Of a DNA stretch of 19,200 nt, positions 6,864 through 13,380 are shown piece after piece. The notes beneath the pieces are model-generated. The model saw nothing but the letters and a program-made list of their open reading frames with translations, made no database searches and was not told the DNA's origin. This stretch comes from Bacteroidales bacterium (GTDB taxonomy: Bacteria; Bacteroidota; Bacteroidia; Bacteroidales; UBA932). The stretch spans positions 1 through 19,200 of the forward strand of contig JAEDLO010000026.1 in NCBI GenBank assembly GCA_016295245.1. Reading direction: 5' to 3'. The translations under genes and the position numbers were made by a program. The first letter of the stretch is position 1, and each line of letters opens with the position of its first letter.

Positions 6864-8000
6864 ATGAAGAGTAACTATATAAAGAATTGGTTTTCAGATC
6901 TTTGGAAAGTATTCACCCACGAGTTGAAGACCGTGTTCTCCGACGGAGGATTCCTTATAATCTTCTTCGTTGCGGGACTGGGATATCCTCTGCTGTACGG
7001 GTACATCTACAGCAACGGAATCGTTGAAGACACTCCTGTCGCGGTCGTTGACCTTGCAGACTGCTCCGAGAGCAGGGAATTCATCCGTGAGATAGATGCC
7101 ACCAGAGAGCTTTCGGTCGCATACCGGTGCCAGGACATGACAGAGGCTCAGGAGTTGTTCGCAGCGCGCAAGGTCAACGGAATCATGTATTTCCCTTCCG
7201 ATTACGGGGACAAGCGTGCGCATGAGGAGACGGCGAAACTCTCGATCTATGCGGATATGAGCTGCTTCCTCTATTACAAGAACCTTCTTCTGGGGTCTGA
7301 GAACGTCATGTTGCATCATATGAACAACGATGCCATTACGTATACTGAGAATCTTCCGTACAACAGAACATTCTCGTACAGTATCTTCTTTCTCAGTGCA
7401 GTACTCATGCTTATCATCCAGCAGGTCATGTTCTATGGAACGACCATGCTTGCAGGTACCGCGCGTGAAGAGAACAGGAGCTTTGCAACCCTGCCTGCAA
7501 GCCTGCACGGACACGGAGTGAGCAGAGTCATCTTCGGCCGCGGACTGGTATACTGGCTGTTGTTCATGGCCATAGGAATATACATCGCGACCATTGTTCC
7601 TGCTGTTATCGGGCTTCCTCAGAGGGGGGACTACTGGGACATTATGCTCATGCTCGTGATATTCGTGTTGGATTGCGTGGTGTTCAGCCAGTTCTGGAGC
7701 AGTTTCATCAACAAGAGGGAGACTGTATTCGTCCTGCTTCTGTTCATCTCACCGATATGCCTGTTCCTAACCGGATTCTCCTGGCCGTCAAGTGCAATCC
7801 CTCCTTTCTGGAAGGCATTCTCATGGCTTTTCCCATCTACTTTCGGGTGCCAGGCTTTCATCAATCTGAACACGGCAGGAAGCACAATTGCCAGCGTGAG
7901 GCCATTGCTTCATGCAATGATCACCCAGCTGGCAATATATTATGCGCTGTCCTGTGTAGCAATGTACGTGGAGCAGCAGGTTATCAAGAGAAATGCTTGA
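6864..8000 (+). CDS. ABC-2-type transporter permease (second of pair)
   Basis: A 378-residue paralogue of the preceding permease with the same layout: a helix at about 28-50, a periplasmic domain at about 51-170 with TPVAVVDLADCSESREFI (57-74), then hydrophobic segments at about 170-198, 226-250, 259-280, 287-306 and 350-369. The turn LFLTGFSWPSSAIPPFWK parallels the FSLTGFTLPVDAFPAAIR segment of its partner, supporting a heterodimer. The N-terminus carries about 25 cytosolic residues before the first helix. It is the last gene of the operon. No T-run terminator follows; the next 225 bases are hairpin-rich. No ATPase domain is fused to either permease. Confidence 0.88.
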   Translation: MKSNYIKNWFSDLWKVFTHELKTVFSDGGFLIIFFVAGLGYPLLYGYIYSNGIVEDTPVAVVDLADCSESREFIREIDATRELSVAYRCQDMTEAQELFAARKVNGIMYFPSDYGDKRAHEETAKLSIYADMSCFLYYKNLLLGSENVMLHHMNNDAITYTENLPYNRTFSYSIFFLSAVLMLIIQQVMFYGTTMLAGTAREENRSFATLPASLHGHGVSRVIFGRGLVYWLLFMAIGIYIATIVPAVIGLPQRGDYWDIMLMLVIFVLDCVVFSQFWSSFINKRETVFVLLLFISPICLFLTGFSWPSSAIPPFWKAFSWLFPSTFGCQAFINLNTAGSTIASVRPLLHAMITQLAIYYALSCVAMYVEQQVIKRNA

Positions 8001-8225
8001 TGCTACTGAGCCTTGAGGAGCGAATGTATACGCCCGAGAAGGCGAAAGACAAAACTCTGCCGAGAACTCGCCAGAGCCTTGTCTGAGGCAGGTGCCCCTC
8101 CTTCGTGTCAATCACCTGCGCACCCAGGATTCCCCAGAATCATTTCTGATAGAGCTTAAGTCTAAGCGAGACGGCTGACGGAGGAGAGCGTCAACGCTCG
8201 GTGGCGACAGAGTGCAAAATACTTT
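8001..8225. other. Hairpin-rich intergenic stretch between convergent genes
   Basis: No credible gene. Small inverted repeats are dense: GCCTT 8010-8014 with AAGGC 8039-8043; CTCTG 8055-8059 with CAGAG 8072-8076; GCAGGTG 8088-8094 with CACCTGC 8113-8119; GATTC 8128-8132 with GAATC 8137-8141, which overlaps an alternative CAGAA 8135-8139 with TTCTG 8144-8148; GCTTA 8154-8158 with TAAGC 8163-8167; GAGCG 8186-8190 with CGCTC 8195-8199. It could be a structured 3' region, a small RNA or a repeat relic. Confidence 0.4.
8186..8223 (-). other. TATTTTGC element plus hairpin downstream of comM
   Basis: On the minus strand, two bases after the comM TGA comes AGTATTTTGCACTCT (8209-8223), then a 5-bp hairpin GAGCG/CGCTC with loop TTGA (8186-8199). 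The identical 15-mer follows malate dehydrogenase at 17561-17575, also with a short GC hairpin after it. Its function is unknown; no T-run is present. Confidence 0.4.
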
Positions 8226-9782
8226 TCATAGTATCTTCTCCCGGTCGAGTATTCTGAACCCTGCCGCTTCTACCAGGTGGCGCTCTTTGATGTCGATGGA
8301 GCCTTCAAGGTCGGCGATTGTGCGAGCGAGCTTGATGATGCGGAAGTAGGCCCTCAACGAGAGCTGCATTTTCTCCATTATCTTTCCCATCGTATCCCTG
8401 CACTCCTTACTCAGGGGGCAATATTTTTCTATGAGTTTGTTGTTCATCTCGGCATTGGTGCTGATGTTTTCTTGCGCGAAACGCTTCTGCTGGATTTCTC
8501 TGGCCCTTGTTACCCTTTCTGCCACTTCCCGGCTGCTTTCCGCCTTGGCTCCTGAAGCCACTGCTTCCGGCGGCACCGGTCTTACTGTCAGCTGTATGTC
8601 TATCCTGTCCATCATAGGCCCGGACAGCTTGCCAAGATAACTCATCCTCTGGGATGGCGTGCAGCTGCAACGGTCGTCAACACCCCAATAACCGCAGGGG
8701 CAGGGGTTTGATGCGGCCACAAGCATAAATGACGAGGGGTATTCCACCTTGCTTTTCAGACGGCACACGCAGACCTTGCGGTCTTCTATCGGGCCGCGAA
8801 GGGCTTCGATGACCGACCTTGGCATCTGGCCCATCTCGTCCAGAAAGAGCACTCCGCCGGTGGCGAGCGACACCTCGCCGGGCACTATGTTATCACCGCT
8901 GCCCCCGCCTATCATTGCGGCTATCGAGATGCTGTAGTGAGGGCTACGGAAGGGCCTTCGTTTCATCAGCCCGCACTCGCGCGTGTTGCGCCCGAGCACC
9001 GAGTACACCTTGCTGGTCGTAAGCGACTCCTCTGGGCTCATCGGCGGCAGTATGCCGCTCAGCGCCTTTGCAAGCGAGCTTTTCCCCGAGCCGGGCGCCC
9101 CTATCATTATCAGGTTGTGACCGCCTGCAGCGGCGATTTCCAGTCCCCTTTTTGCGCCTTGTTGCCCTACGATGTCCCTAAGGTCCACCGTCTCCTCCAC
9201 GAGCAGACCGTCCCGTTTTTCCTTGAGGGAGTTATAATCCTCCGTGTTCCAGACCAGATACTCCGAGCCGTCCTCTTTCCCTTCCAGAATCTTGACCACT
9301 TCGGCAAGATTGCGGACACCGAATACAGCGGTGTCGCGACAATCGGCCGCCTCAAGGGCTGAGTCCAGTGGCAGTATGATGCCTTCGTAGCCTTTCTCGA
9401 TGGCAAGTTGGGCATAGGGGAGGGCGCCAGGGATAGCGCGCAGGCTTCCGTCAAGCCCCAGCTCGCCCATTATGATGAACTTGGACGCCAGGGGAAGATT
9501 GCGCTGCCCCGAAGCGGAAATGATGCCGATGGCGATGGGCAGGTCATAGCCGCTGCCGTTCTTGCGCAAGTCAGCAGGGGCGAGGTTGATGATAATTTTC
9601 TTTCCGGGGATGTGGTAGCCAAGGGATTCCAGCGCCGTTGCGGTGCGCAGCAGGCTTTCCTTGACAGCGGCATCTGCCAGCCCGACAAGATGAATGCCTA
9701 TGCCGCGCTCGATTCCGACCTCGACAAGGACCTCGACCGCCTGGATTCCAAGACATTTTGCAGCAGTGATGTGTGTCAGCAT
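8226..9782 (-). CDS. comM: YifB/ComM-family Mg-chelatase-like AAA+ ATPase
   Basis: A 518-residue protein, full length for the family. The N-terminal ChlI-like domain (about 15-170) contains HLVGLADAAVKESLLR and the strongly conserved NLAPADLRKNGSGYDLPIA. The AAA+ core has Walker A GAPGSGKSS (228-236), Walker B VLFLDEM (311-317) and DRIDIQ as the arginine-containing sensor region (392-397). A Cys cluster, CPCG (361-364) with CSC (372-374), is typical of YifB. ComM is a hexameric helicase that promotes branch migration during natural transformation in Gram-negative bacteria. Whether this organism is competent is not shown here. It diverges from tsaE with only 31 bp between starts. The upstream base pattern shows no clear promoter for this strand. 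Confidence 0.95.
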   Translation of the reverse strand: MLTHITAAKCLGIQAVEVLVEVGIERGIGIHLVGLADAAVKESLLRTATALESLGYHIPGKKIIINLAPADLRKNGSGYDLPIAIGIISASGQRNLPLASKFIIMGELGLDGSLRAIPGALPYAQLAIEKGYEGIILPLDSALEAADCRDTAVFGVRNLAEVVKILEGKEDGSEYLVWNTEDYNSLKEKRDGLLVEETVDLRDIVGQQGAKRGLEIAAAGGHNLIMIGAPGSGKSSLAKALSGILPPMSPEESLTTSKVYSVLGRNTRECGLMKRRPFRSPHYSISIAAMIGGGSGDNIVPGEVSLATGGVLFLDEMGQMPRSVIEALRGPIEDRKVCVCRLKSKVEYPSSFMLVAASNPCPCGYWGVDDRCSCTPSQRMSYLGKLSGPMMDRIDIQLTVRPVPPEAVASGAKAESSREVAERVTRAREIQQKRFAQENISTNAEMNNKLIEKYCPLSKECRDTMGKIMEKMQLSLRAYFRIIKLARTIADLEGSIDIKERHLVEAAGFRILDREKIL

Positions 9783-9801
9783 TTTGTATCAATTTTGTAT
9801 C
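9781..9801. repeat. 11-bp-period direct repeat in the comM/tsaE spacer
   Basis: ATTTTGTATC occurs twice, at 9781-9790 and 9792-9801, one helical turn apart. The second copy contains the start of the tsaE -7 box and the first overlaps the comM start codon. It may be a duplicated promoter element or a regulator site. Confidence 0.5.
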
Positions 9802-9805
9802 TTTG
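9798..9805 (+). promoter_or_regulatory. -7 box of tsaE, implying a leaderless mRNA
   Basis: TATCTTTG is a perfect TAnnTTTG box. Only 8 nt separate it from the ATG at 9814, so the transcript should begin at or within a few bases of the start codon. No good TTTG -33 box was seen. Confidence 0.6.
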
Positions 9806-9813
9806 TCTCCGTT

Positions 9814-10239
9814 ATGCAGCACCGAATTATCATTAATGACCTCGCCCATATTGATGAGGCCGCCGATGAGTTTCTAAAGGCCATCGGCTCCCGCAAACTT
9901 GTAGCCTTCTACGCGCCTATGGGTGCGGGAAAGACTACCTTCACCACAGCCCTGTGCAACAGGCTGGGCGTCGAAAGGGATGCTGTAAGTTCCCCGACTT
10001 TCGCAATAGTGAATGAATACAGGACAGCCTCCGACGAGAGTATCTTCCATTTCGACTTCTATAGGATCAGAAACAACGCGGAAGCCCTTGATATCGGGCT
10101 GTATGAGTATTTGGACAGTGGCTGCCTGTGCCTTATGGAGTGGGCTGAGAACATTTCCGAGCTGCTGCCCGAAGAGACCTTGTCCGTAAATATCTCCGTC
10201 GGTGAGGACGGTACCCGCATCCTCAGCTGGTCCGACTAG
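9814..10239 (+). CDS. tsaE: tRNA threonylcarbamoyladenosine biosynthesis ATPase TsaE
   Basis: A 141-residue P-loop protein matching TsaE in length and motif order. Walker A is APMGAGKTTF (34-43), then SSPTFAIVNEY (59-69, the switch-like segment), FHFDFYRI (78-85, Walker B region) and CLMEWAEN (106-113). TsaE hydrolyses ATP to recycle the TsaD/TsaB complex that makes the t6A modification at position 37 of ANN-decoding tRNAs in the cytosol. I chose ATG 9814 because conserved sequence begins right there and the -7 box lies at 9798-9805; longer in-frame starts run back into comM. The stop shares CTAG with the opposite lipoprotein gene. Confidence 0.95.
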   Translation: MQHRIIINDLAHIDEAADEFLKAIGSRKLVAFYAPMGAGKTTFTTALCNRLGVERDAVSSPTFAIVNEYRTASDESIFHFDFYRIRNNAEALDIGLYEYLDSGCLCLMEWAENISELLPEETLSVNISVGEDGTRILSWSD

Positions 10240-11396
10240 CGGCTGCCCCGGACCCATTCCAGTGCGGCGATATAGCCGTTGACGTTCACTTCCAGGCGCT
10301 TTCCATCCTTATACAGGAAGCTTTTGCCCTCCGGGGCGATGGATGTCACTCCCAGCAGTACCCCGCTGTCGCTTGCCCTCGCGCAGGCGGGGCTGATGAG
10401 CGCGCAGTCTTTCCCCAGAGTCTCCGGCTCCGAGCCGTCGCGCAGGATGGTCAGACTTCCCGCCTTGTCCCGCCAGGCGGCGTAGACAGACCCCGCGGCG
10501 TCGCACCAGAGGCTTGCTTCCCCGATGCAGAGCTCCACCGGCTGATTGCCTTCTCTGATGAACCAGGCTTTGCTGCCGCCCTTCTCGCCAAGGACATTGC
10601 CCGCGACAAGACTTGTCCCATCCTCAAGGATAAACACCCTCCAGTCAGCGCTGCTCATCCCAGACATTACCCTCGTTGCCGAAAATACCTTCCCGCCGTC
10701 GAGTTTCAAATCCAGACATTCGGCTATGCTTTCCAGTTTCCTTGCCTTGCCGTCAGTGACGCAGAAAAGTTCATCGCCTCTGCGGTAACAAAACAAAGGT
10801 TTACCGCCATCGTCGCGGTACAGGGCTCCGCCCGAAGGATAGGAGCTGTCGGACAGATTGCCGAAGGGGATGCCCTCGTCGTCTTTAAACAGCAGCTCCC
10901 CATTCAGCCTGAATCGAAGGCCCTTGTCTGCACGCAGGCGGGTCAGGCTGTAAATGTCGTTGCCTTCAAGCAGCAGACCGGAGAGTTTTTCCCTCCCTTC
11001 GAAGCTCAGGCTCAGGGCTCCGTCTATACCGATGTGGGTTAGGGTCCCGTCGCAGCTCTCCGTCACCAGATGACCGTCCACGATATGGACCATGTCCGGG
11101 TCCGGGCTAATCCATTTTGAAGATTCGGAATCCAGCCTGAGGACTTCCTCGGCGTCCCTGAAGAGGCTGATTGTGAAAGGCGCCTGACCGACGGCGCTGT
11201 CCCGCTGCCAGTCATAGTCTGGCTCGAAGCCCACTGCTGCCATAAAGACCGCATCTCTCCGGACACTGCCGTTTTCGTCCGTGCCGCCATTGCCGGGGAG
11301 GGGCTTTTCGAAATAAGTGTTGATATAGCCGTCGATATTGCAGGCTGAGACAGTCACCAGGGCGGCAGACAGGGCCGCAAGGGAAATGAATTTCAT
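10236..11396 (-). CDS. Predicted lipoprotein of the sigma-factor locus, function unknown
   Basis: A 386-residue protein that I cannot place in a family. It has a lipoprotein signal: Met-Lys, a hydrophobic core and lipobox VSAC with Cys19. The mature chain shows recurring short strands with Gly/Asp turns (for example about 125-165, 185-215, 225-260 and 270-330), suggesting a beta-propeller-like fold, but I see no catalytic motif. It is the third gene on the strand after the ECF sigma factor and the barrel fusion protein, with a 77-nt gap and no clear promoter of its own in that gap. An envelope role linked to that sigma factor is inferred from position only. It converges on tsaE with a 4-nt overlap at CTAG. 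Confidence 0.75.
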   Translation of the reverse strand: MKFISLAALSAALVTVSACNIDGYINTYFEKPLPGNGGTDENGSVRRDAVFMAAVGFEPDYDWQRDSAVGQAPFTISLFRDAEEVLRLDSESSKWISPDPDMVHIVDGHLVTESCDGTLTHIGIDGALSLSFEGREKLSGLLLEGNDIYSLTRLRADKGLRFRLNGELLFKDDEGIPFGNLSDSSYPSGGALYRDDGGKPLFCYRRGDELFCVTDGKARKLESIAECLDLKLDGGKVFSATRVMSGMSSADWRVFILEDGTSLVAGNVLGEKGGSKAWFIREGNQPVELCIGEASLWCDAAGSVYAAWRDKAGSLTILRDGSEPETLGKDCALISPACARASDSGVLLGVTSIAPEGKSFLYKDGKRLEVNVNGYIAALEWVRGSR

Positions 11397-11473
11397 AGTC
11401 GGAACGTTTTTTGTGCAATCTACGTCCCGAAAACTTTAAATAAGTCTGAAAACTTGAATTTGTAAGAAATCCG

Positions 11474-12739
11474 CTAGAAGTTGAACCTGAGTCCCGCGTT
11501 GAAATTGATCAGGACAGGTTTGTCCGTGCGGACATTCTTCGGCTGGTCGCAGTGAGGGTAATACCTGACTTCCGGATCCAGATAGAGGCCGAGGTGCTCT
11601 CCGAGCTTGAATTCCACGCCCAGACCCAGGGCTGTGGATATCTGAGGCTTCTTTACAGGGTAACTGTAATGGATGTCAGGGCTGCCGTAGAGGGTGAAGT
11701 TGTTGGCTACGGCAAACTCAGCCTCCACTCCGGCGTAGGTGTAGAGATTGACCTTGCGCGCGCTGAGAATCTCGTAGAAGATGTTGAGAGGTACGCCTAT
11801 GTAGTGCAGGTTATGGAATACGCTTCCGCTTTCTTCCTTCTCGATGACTCCGTTATCCCCGACCTGGGTGTATTTTCCTGAGAATGTGCGGGTAAGCAGA
11901 GAATAATCGACTCCCGTGCCTATCGAGACCCTAGGGAGCAGGCTGATTCTCACGCCCAGTCCGATGGTGAAAGGCACGCCGTAGGTTGACTCGCTGAGCT
12001 CGGTGATGCCGGTGGTGGCGACTCCGGCGGTCGGTGCCATCATTGTACCCCTGTTGCGGAAGGCTATGTCGGATGAATTGCCGCCTATAGCGCCCTTGGC
12101 ATAAACAGCAACGATGGAAGCCCTGCGTTCTGCAGGCTCTTCCCAATACTCTTCTTCAGCTTCCTCCCTCGGGAAGTAGCCCTTCCTGTATGATGAAGGC
12201 CTTGCGGTCTTCGGCTTCCGTGCGGCAGAAACTTTGCTTTCGGAGGCGGCGTTTTCCTCATTTGCAGAGACCTCCCCTGAAGTGCCTTCCGCTTGCTCAG
12301 GCTGAGCTTCGGCGATTTGGGCGGCGTCCCGGCGCTCTCCGGCAATCAGTTTCTTTTCGCCGCCGGCCTTGCCCGACCCTTCAACAAAGGCGGACGCTGC
12401 GTCTGCGGTAGGGATTTGTGCAACATCGAGGCTTTCCTGTTGCTGTGGCAGCGCCTGGGCGACTATGCTCTCCGGGGCGTTTTCCACTATGCTGATGGTC
12501 TGCGGCTTGCTTTCTCCGCCCTTCGGAATGATGAAGACGGCGCTCAGGGCGGCCAGGGCAAGGGCGGCAGGAAGCGCATAGCGGAATGCGGATGCAGGGC
12601 GGGAATTGCGCACGACGGTCCCGCCGGAAGCCTCAAGCTCCCTGCGAACAGCCTTCCAGACCCCGCGCGGAGCACGCTCCTCGGAGTCAGAAAGCAATGA
12701 CCTGACGGCCAAGTCGAATTCCTTATTATTGTCCTGCAT
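11474..12739 (-). CDS. Anti-sigma-like N-terminus fused to an outer membrane beta-barrel domain
   Basis: A 421-residue protein with an unusual topology. Residues 1-53 are charged and probably cytoplasmic (NKEFDLAVRSLLSDSEERAP, then GVWKAVRREL). A single hydrophobic helix lies at about 54-72. A roughly 130-residue linker rich in Ala, Glu, Gln and Ser follows (73-205). Residues about 207-421 form an outer-membrane beta-barrel domain of the porin-like type, with alternating strands and a terminal strand ending in aromatic Phe (NFNAGLRFNF). It starts 10 nt after the ECF sigma gene, so it is probably the sigma factor's partner, with the N-terminus as a candidate anti-sigma segment. No zinc-finger anti-sigma motif is visible. 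The linker is long enough to reach across the periplasm if both ends are inserted. The barrel call is good; the anti-sigma role is inferred. Confidence 0.8.
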   Translation of the reverse strand: MQDNNKEFDLAVRSLLSDSEERAPRGVWKAVRRELEASGGTVVRNSRPASAFRYALPAALALAALSAVFIIPKGGESKPQTISIVENAPESIVAQALPQQQESLDVAQIPTADAASAFVEGSGKAGGEKKLIAGERRDAAQIAEAQPEQAEGTSGEVSANEENAASESKVSAARKPKTARPSSYRKGYFPREEAEEEYWEEPAERRASIVAVYAKGAIGGNSSDIAFRNRGTMMAPTAGVATTGITELSESTYGVPFTIGLGVRISLLPRVSIGTGVDYSLLTRTFSGKYTQVGDNGVIEKEESGSVFHNLHYIGVPLNIFYEILSARKVNLYTYAGVEAEFAVANNFTLYGSPDIHYSYPVKKPQISTALGLGVEFKLGEHLGLYLDPEVRYYPHCDQPKNVRTDKPVLINFNAGLRFNF

Positions 12740-12749
12740 TCTTAAATCA

Positions 12750-13310
12750 CTAATACCTGTCCTTAATTTTCGACTGCAGCAGGGCTCTTGCCCTTTGCAG
12801 CTGCGATCGTGAGGTTGTCTCGGAAACTCCGAGCGCCTCGGCTATCTCCTTGTGGGAGTAACCTTCAATCACATACATATTGAAGACGGTCCTGAACCCC
12901 GGAGGGAGCGCTTCGATCATCTTCAAGAGTTCTGCCGCACCTATTTTTTCTATCGCACCCGGCTCGCCGCTGGTAATGTTTCTGGCAGCGTCCACGTCCT
13001 CACTCTCCTTGAGCGCATCCTTTTTGCGGAGGCTCATCAGCGCGGTATTTACGAAAATCCTTCGAGCCCAGCCTTCGAACGAACCTTCTCCGGAGTAGCT
13101 CTCAAGTTTGGTGAAGAGGGTGATGAATCCGTCCTGGAGGATGTCACGAGCAGCTTCCCTGTCGCCCATATATCGCAGGCAGACGGCATACATCTTGCCA
13201 GAGAGTTGGTCGTAGATGTGCTTTTGCGCTCTTGGATCTCCACCCTTGGCCTCTTCAATCCAATCGGTTTCCTGAGATTTAAGATGCAGCTTGTTGCCGA
13301 AAAGTTGCAT
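12750..13310 (-). CDS. ECF (sigma-70 family) RNA polymerase sigma factor
   Basis: A 186-residue protein, usual for ECF sigma factors. Region 2 lies at about 28-96 (AQKHIYDQLSGKMYAVCLRY, then DREAARDILQDGFITLFTKL and EGWARRIFVNTALMSLRK). Region 4 lies at about 128-183 (LPPGFRTVFNMYVIEGYSHK, then EIAEALGVSETTSRSQLQRA), the -35-binding helix-turn-helix. The first 20 residues vary among relatives. The downstream gene begins 10 nt after the stop, giving a sigma/partner/lipoprotein unit. A weak -7-like AATGTTTG on the minus strand (13318-13325), 7 nt from the start, may be its promoter or an autoregulated site. The regulon is unknown. Confidence 0.93.
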   Translation of the reverse strand: MQLFGNKLHLKSQETDWIEEAKGGDPRAQKHIYDQLSGKMYAVCLRYMGDREAARDILQDGFITLFTKLESYSGEGSFEGWARRIFVNTALMSLRKKDALKESEDVDAARNITSGEPGAIEKIGAAELLKMIEALPPGFRTVFNMYVIEGYSHKEIAEALGVSETTSRSQLQRARALLQSKIKDRY

Positions 13311-13317
13311 CTGCTGT

Positions 13318-13325
13318 CAAACATT
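13318..13325 (-). promoter_or_regulatory. Weak -7-like box of the sigma gene
   Basis: On the minus strand AATGTTTG matches TAnnTTTG except for the first base. ATTG lies 18 nt upstream as a poor -33 box. The box ends 7 nt before the ATG, the same leaderless spacing as at tsaE and the TPR gene. Confidence is low because both boxes deviate. Confidence 0.3.
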
Positions 13326-13336
13326 TTATAAACGCT

Positions 13337-13355
13337 AAAATAGCAATAAAATAGC
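13337..13355. repeat. Direct repeat AAAATAGC in the sigma/TPR spacer
   Basis: AAAATAGC at 13337-13344 and 13348-13355 has an 11-bp period. The first copy is also part of the small palindrome GCTAAAATAGC (13334-13344). It lies between two divergent genes and could be a regulator-binding site. The region is A+T-rich, so chance is possible. Confidence 0.35.
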
Positions 13356-13365
13356 GGAAAATGCA

Positions 13366-13373
13366 TATTTTTG
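13366..13373 (+). promoter_or_regulatory. -7 box of the TPR/EnvC operon, implying a leaderless mRNA
   Basis: TATTTTTG is a perfect TAnnTTTG box ending 7 nt before the ATG at 13381. No matching TTTG -33 box was found. Confidence 0.55.
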
Positions 13374-13380
13374 TATTCCT

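Noticed and set aside
6894..7514. Minus-strand frame of 206 codons inside the second permease
   Set aside because: Same shadow effect; no motif, promoter or spacing supports it.
8000..8086. 28-codon frame starting at ATG 8000 that overlaps the last permease stop
   Set aside because: It is short, hydrophilic and without a family signature, and lies in a hairpin-rich spacer. Overlap with TGA alone is weak evidence.
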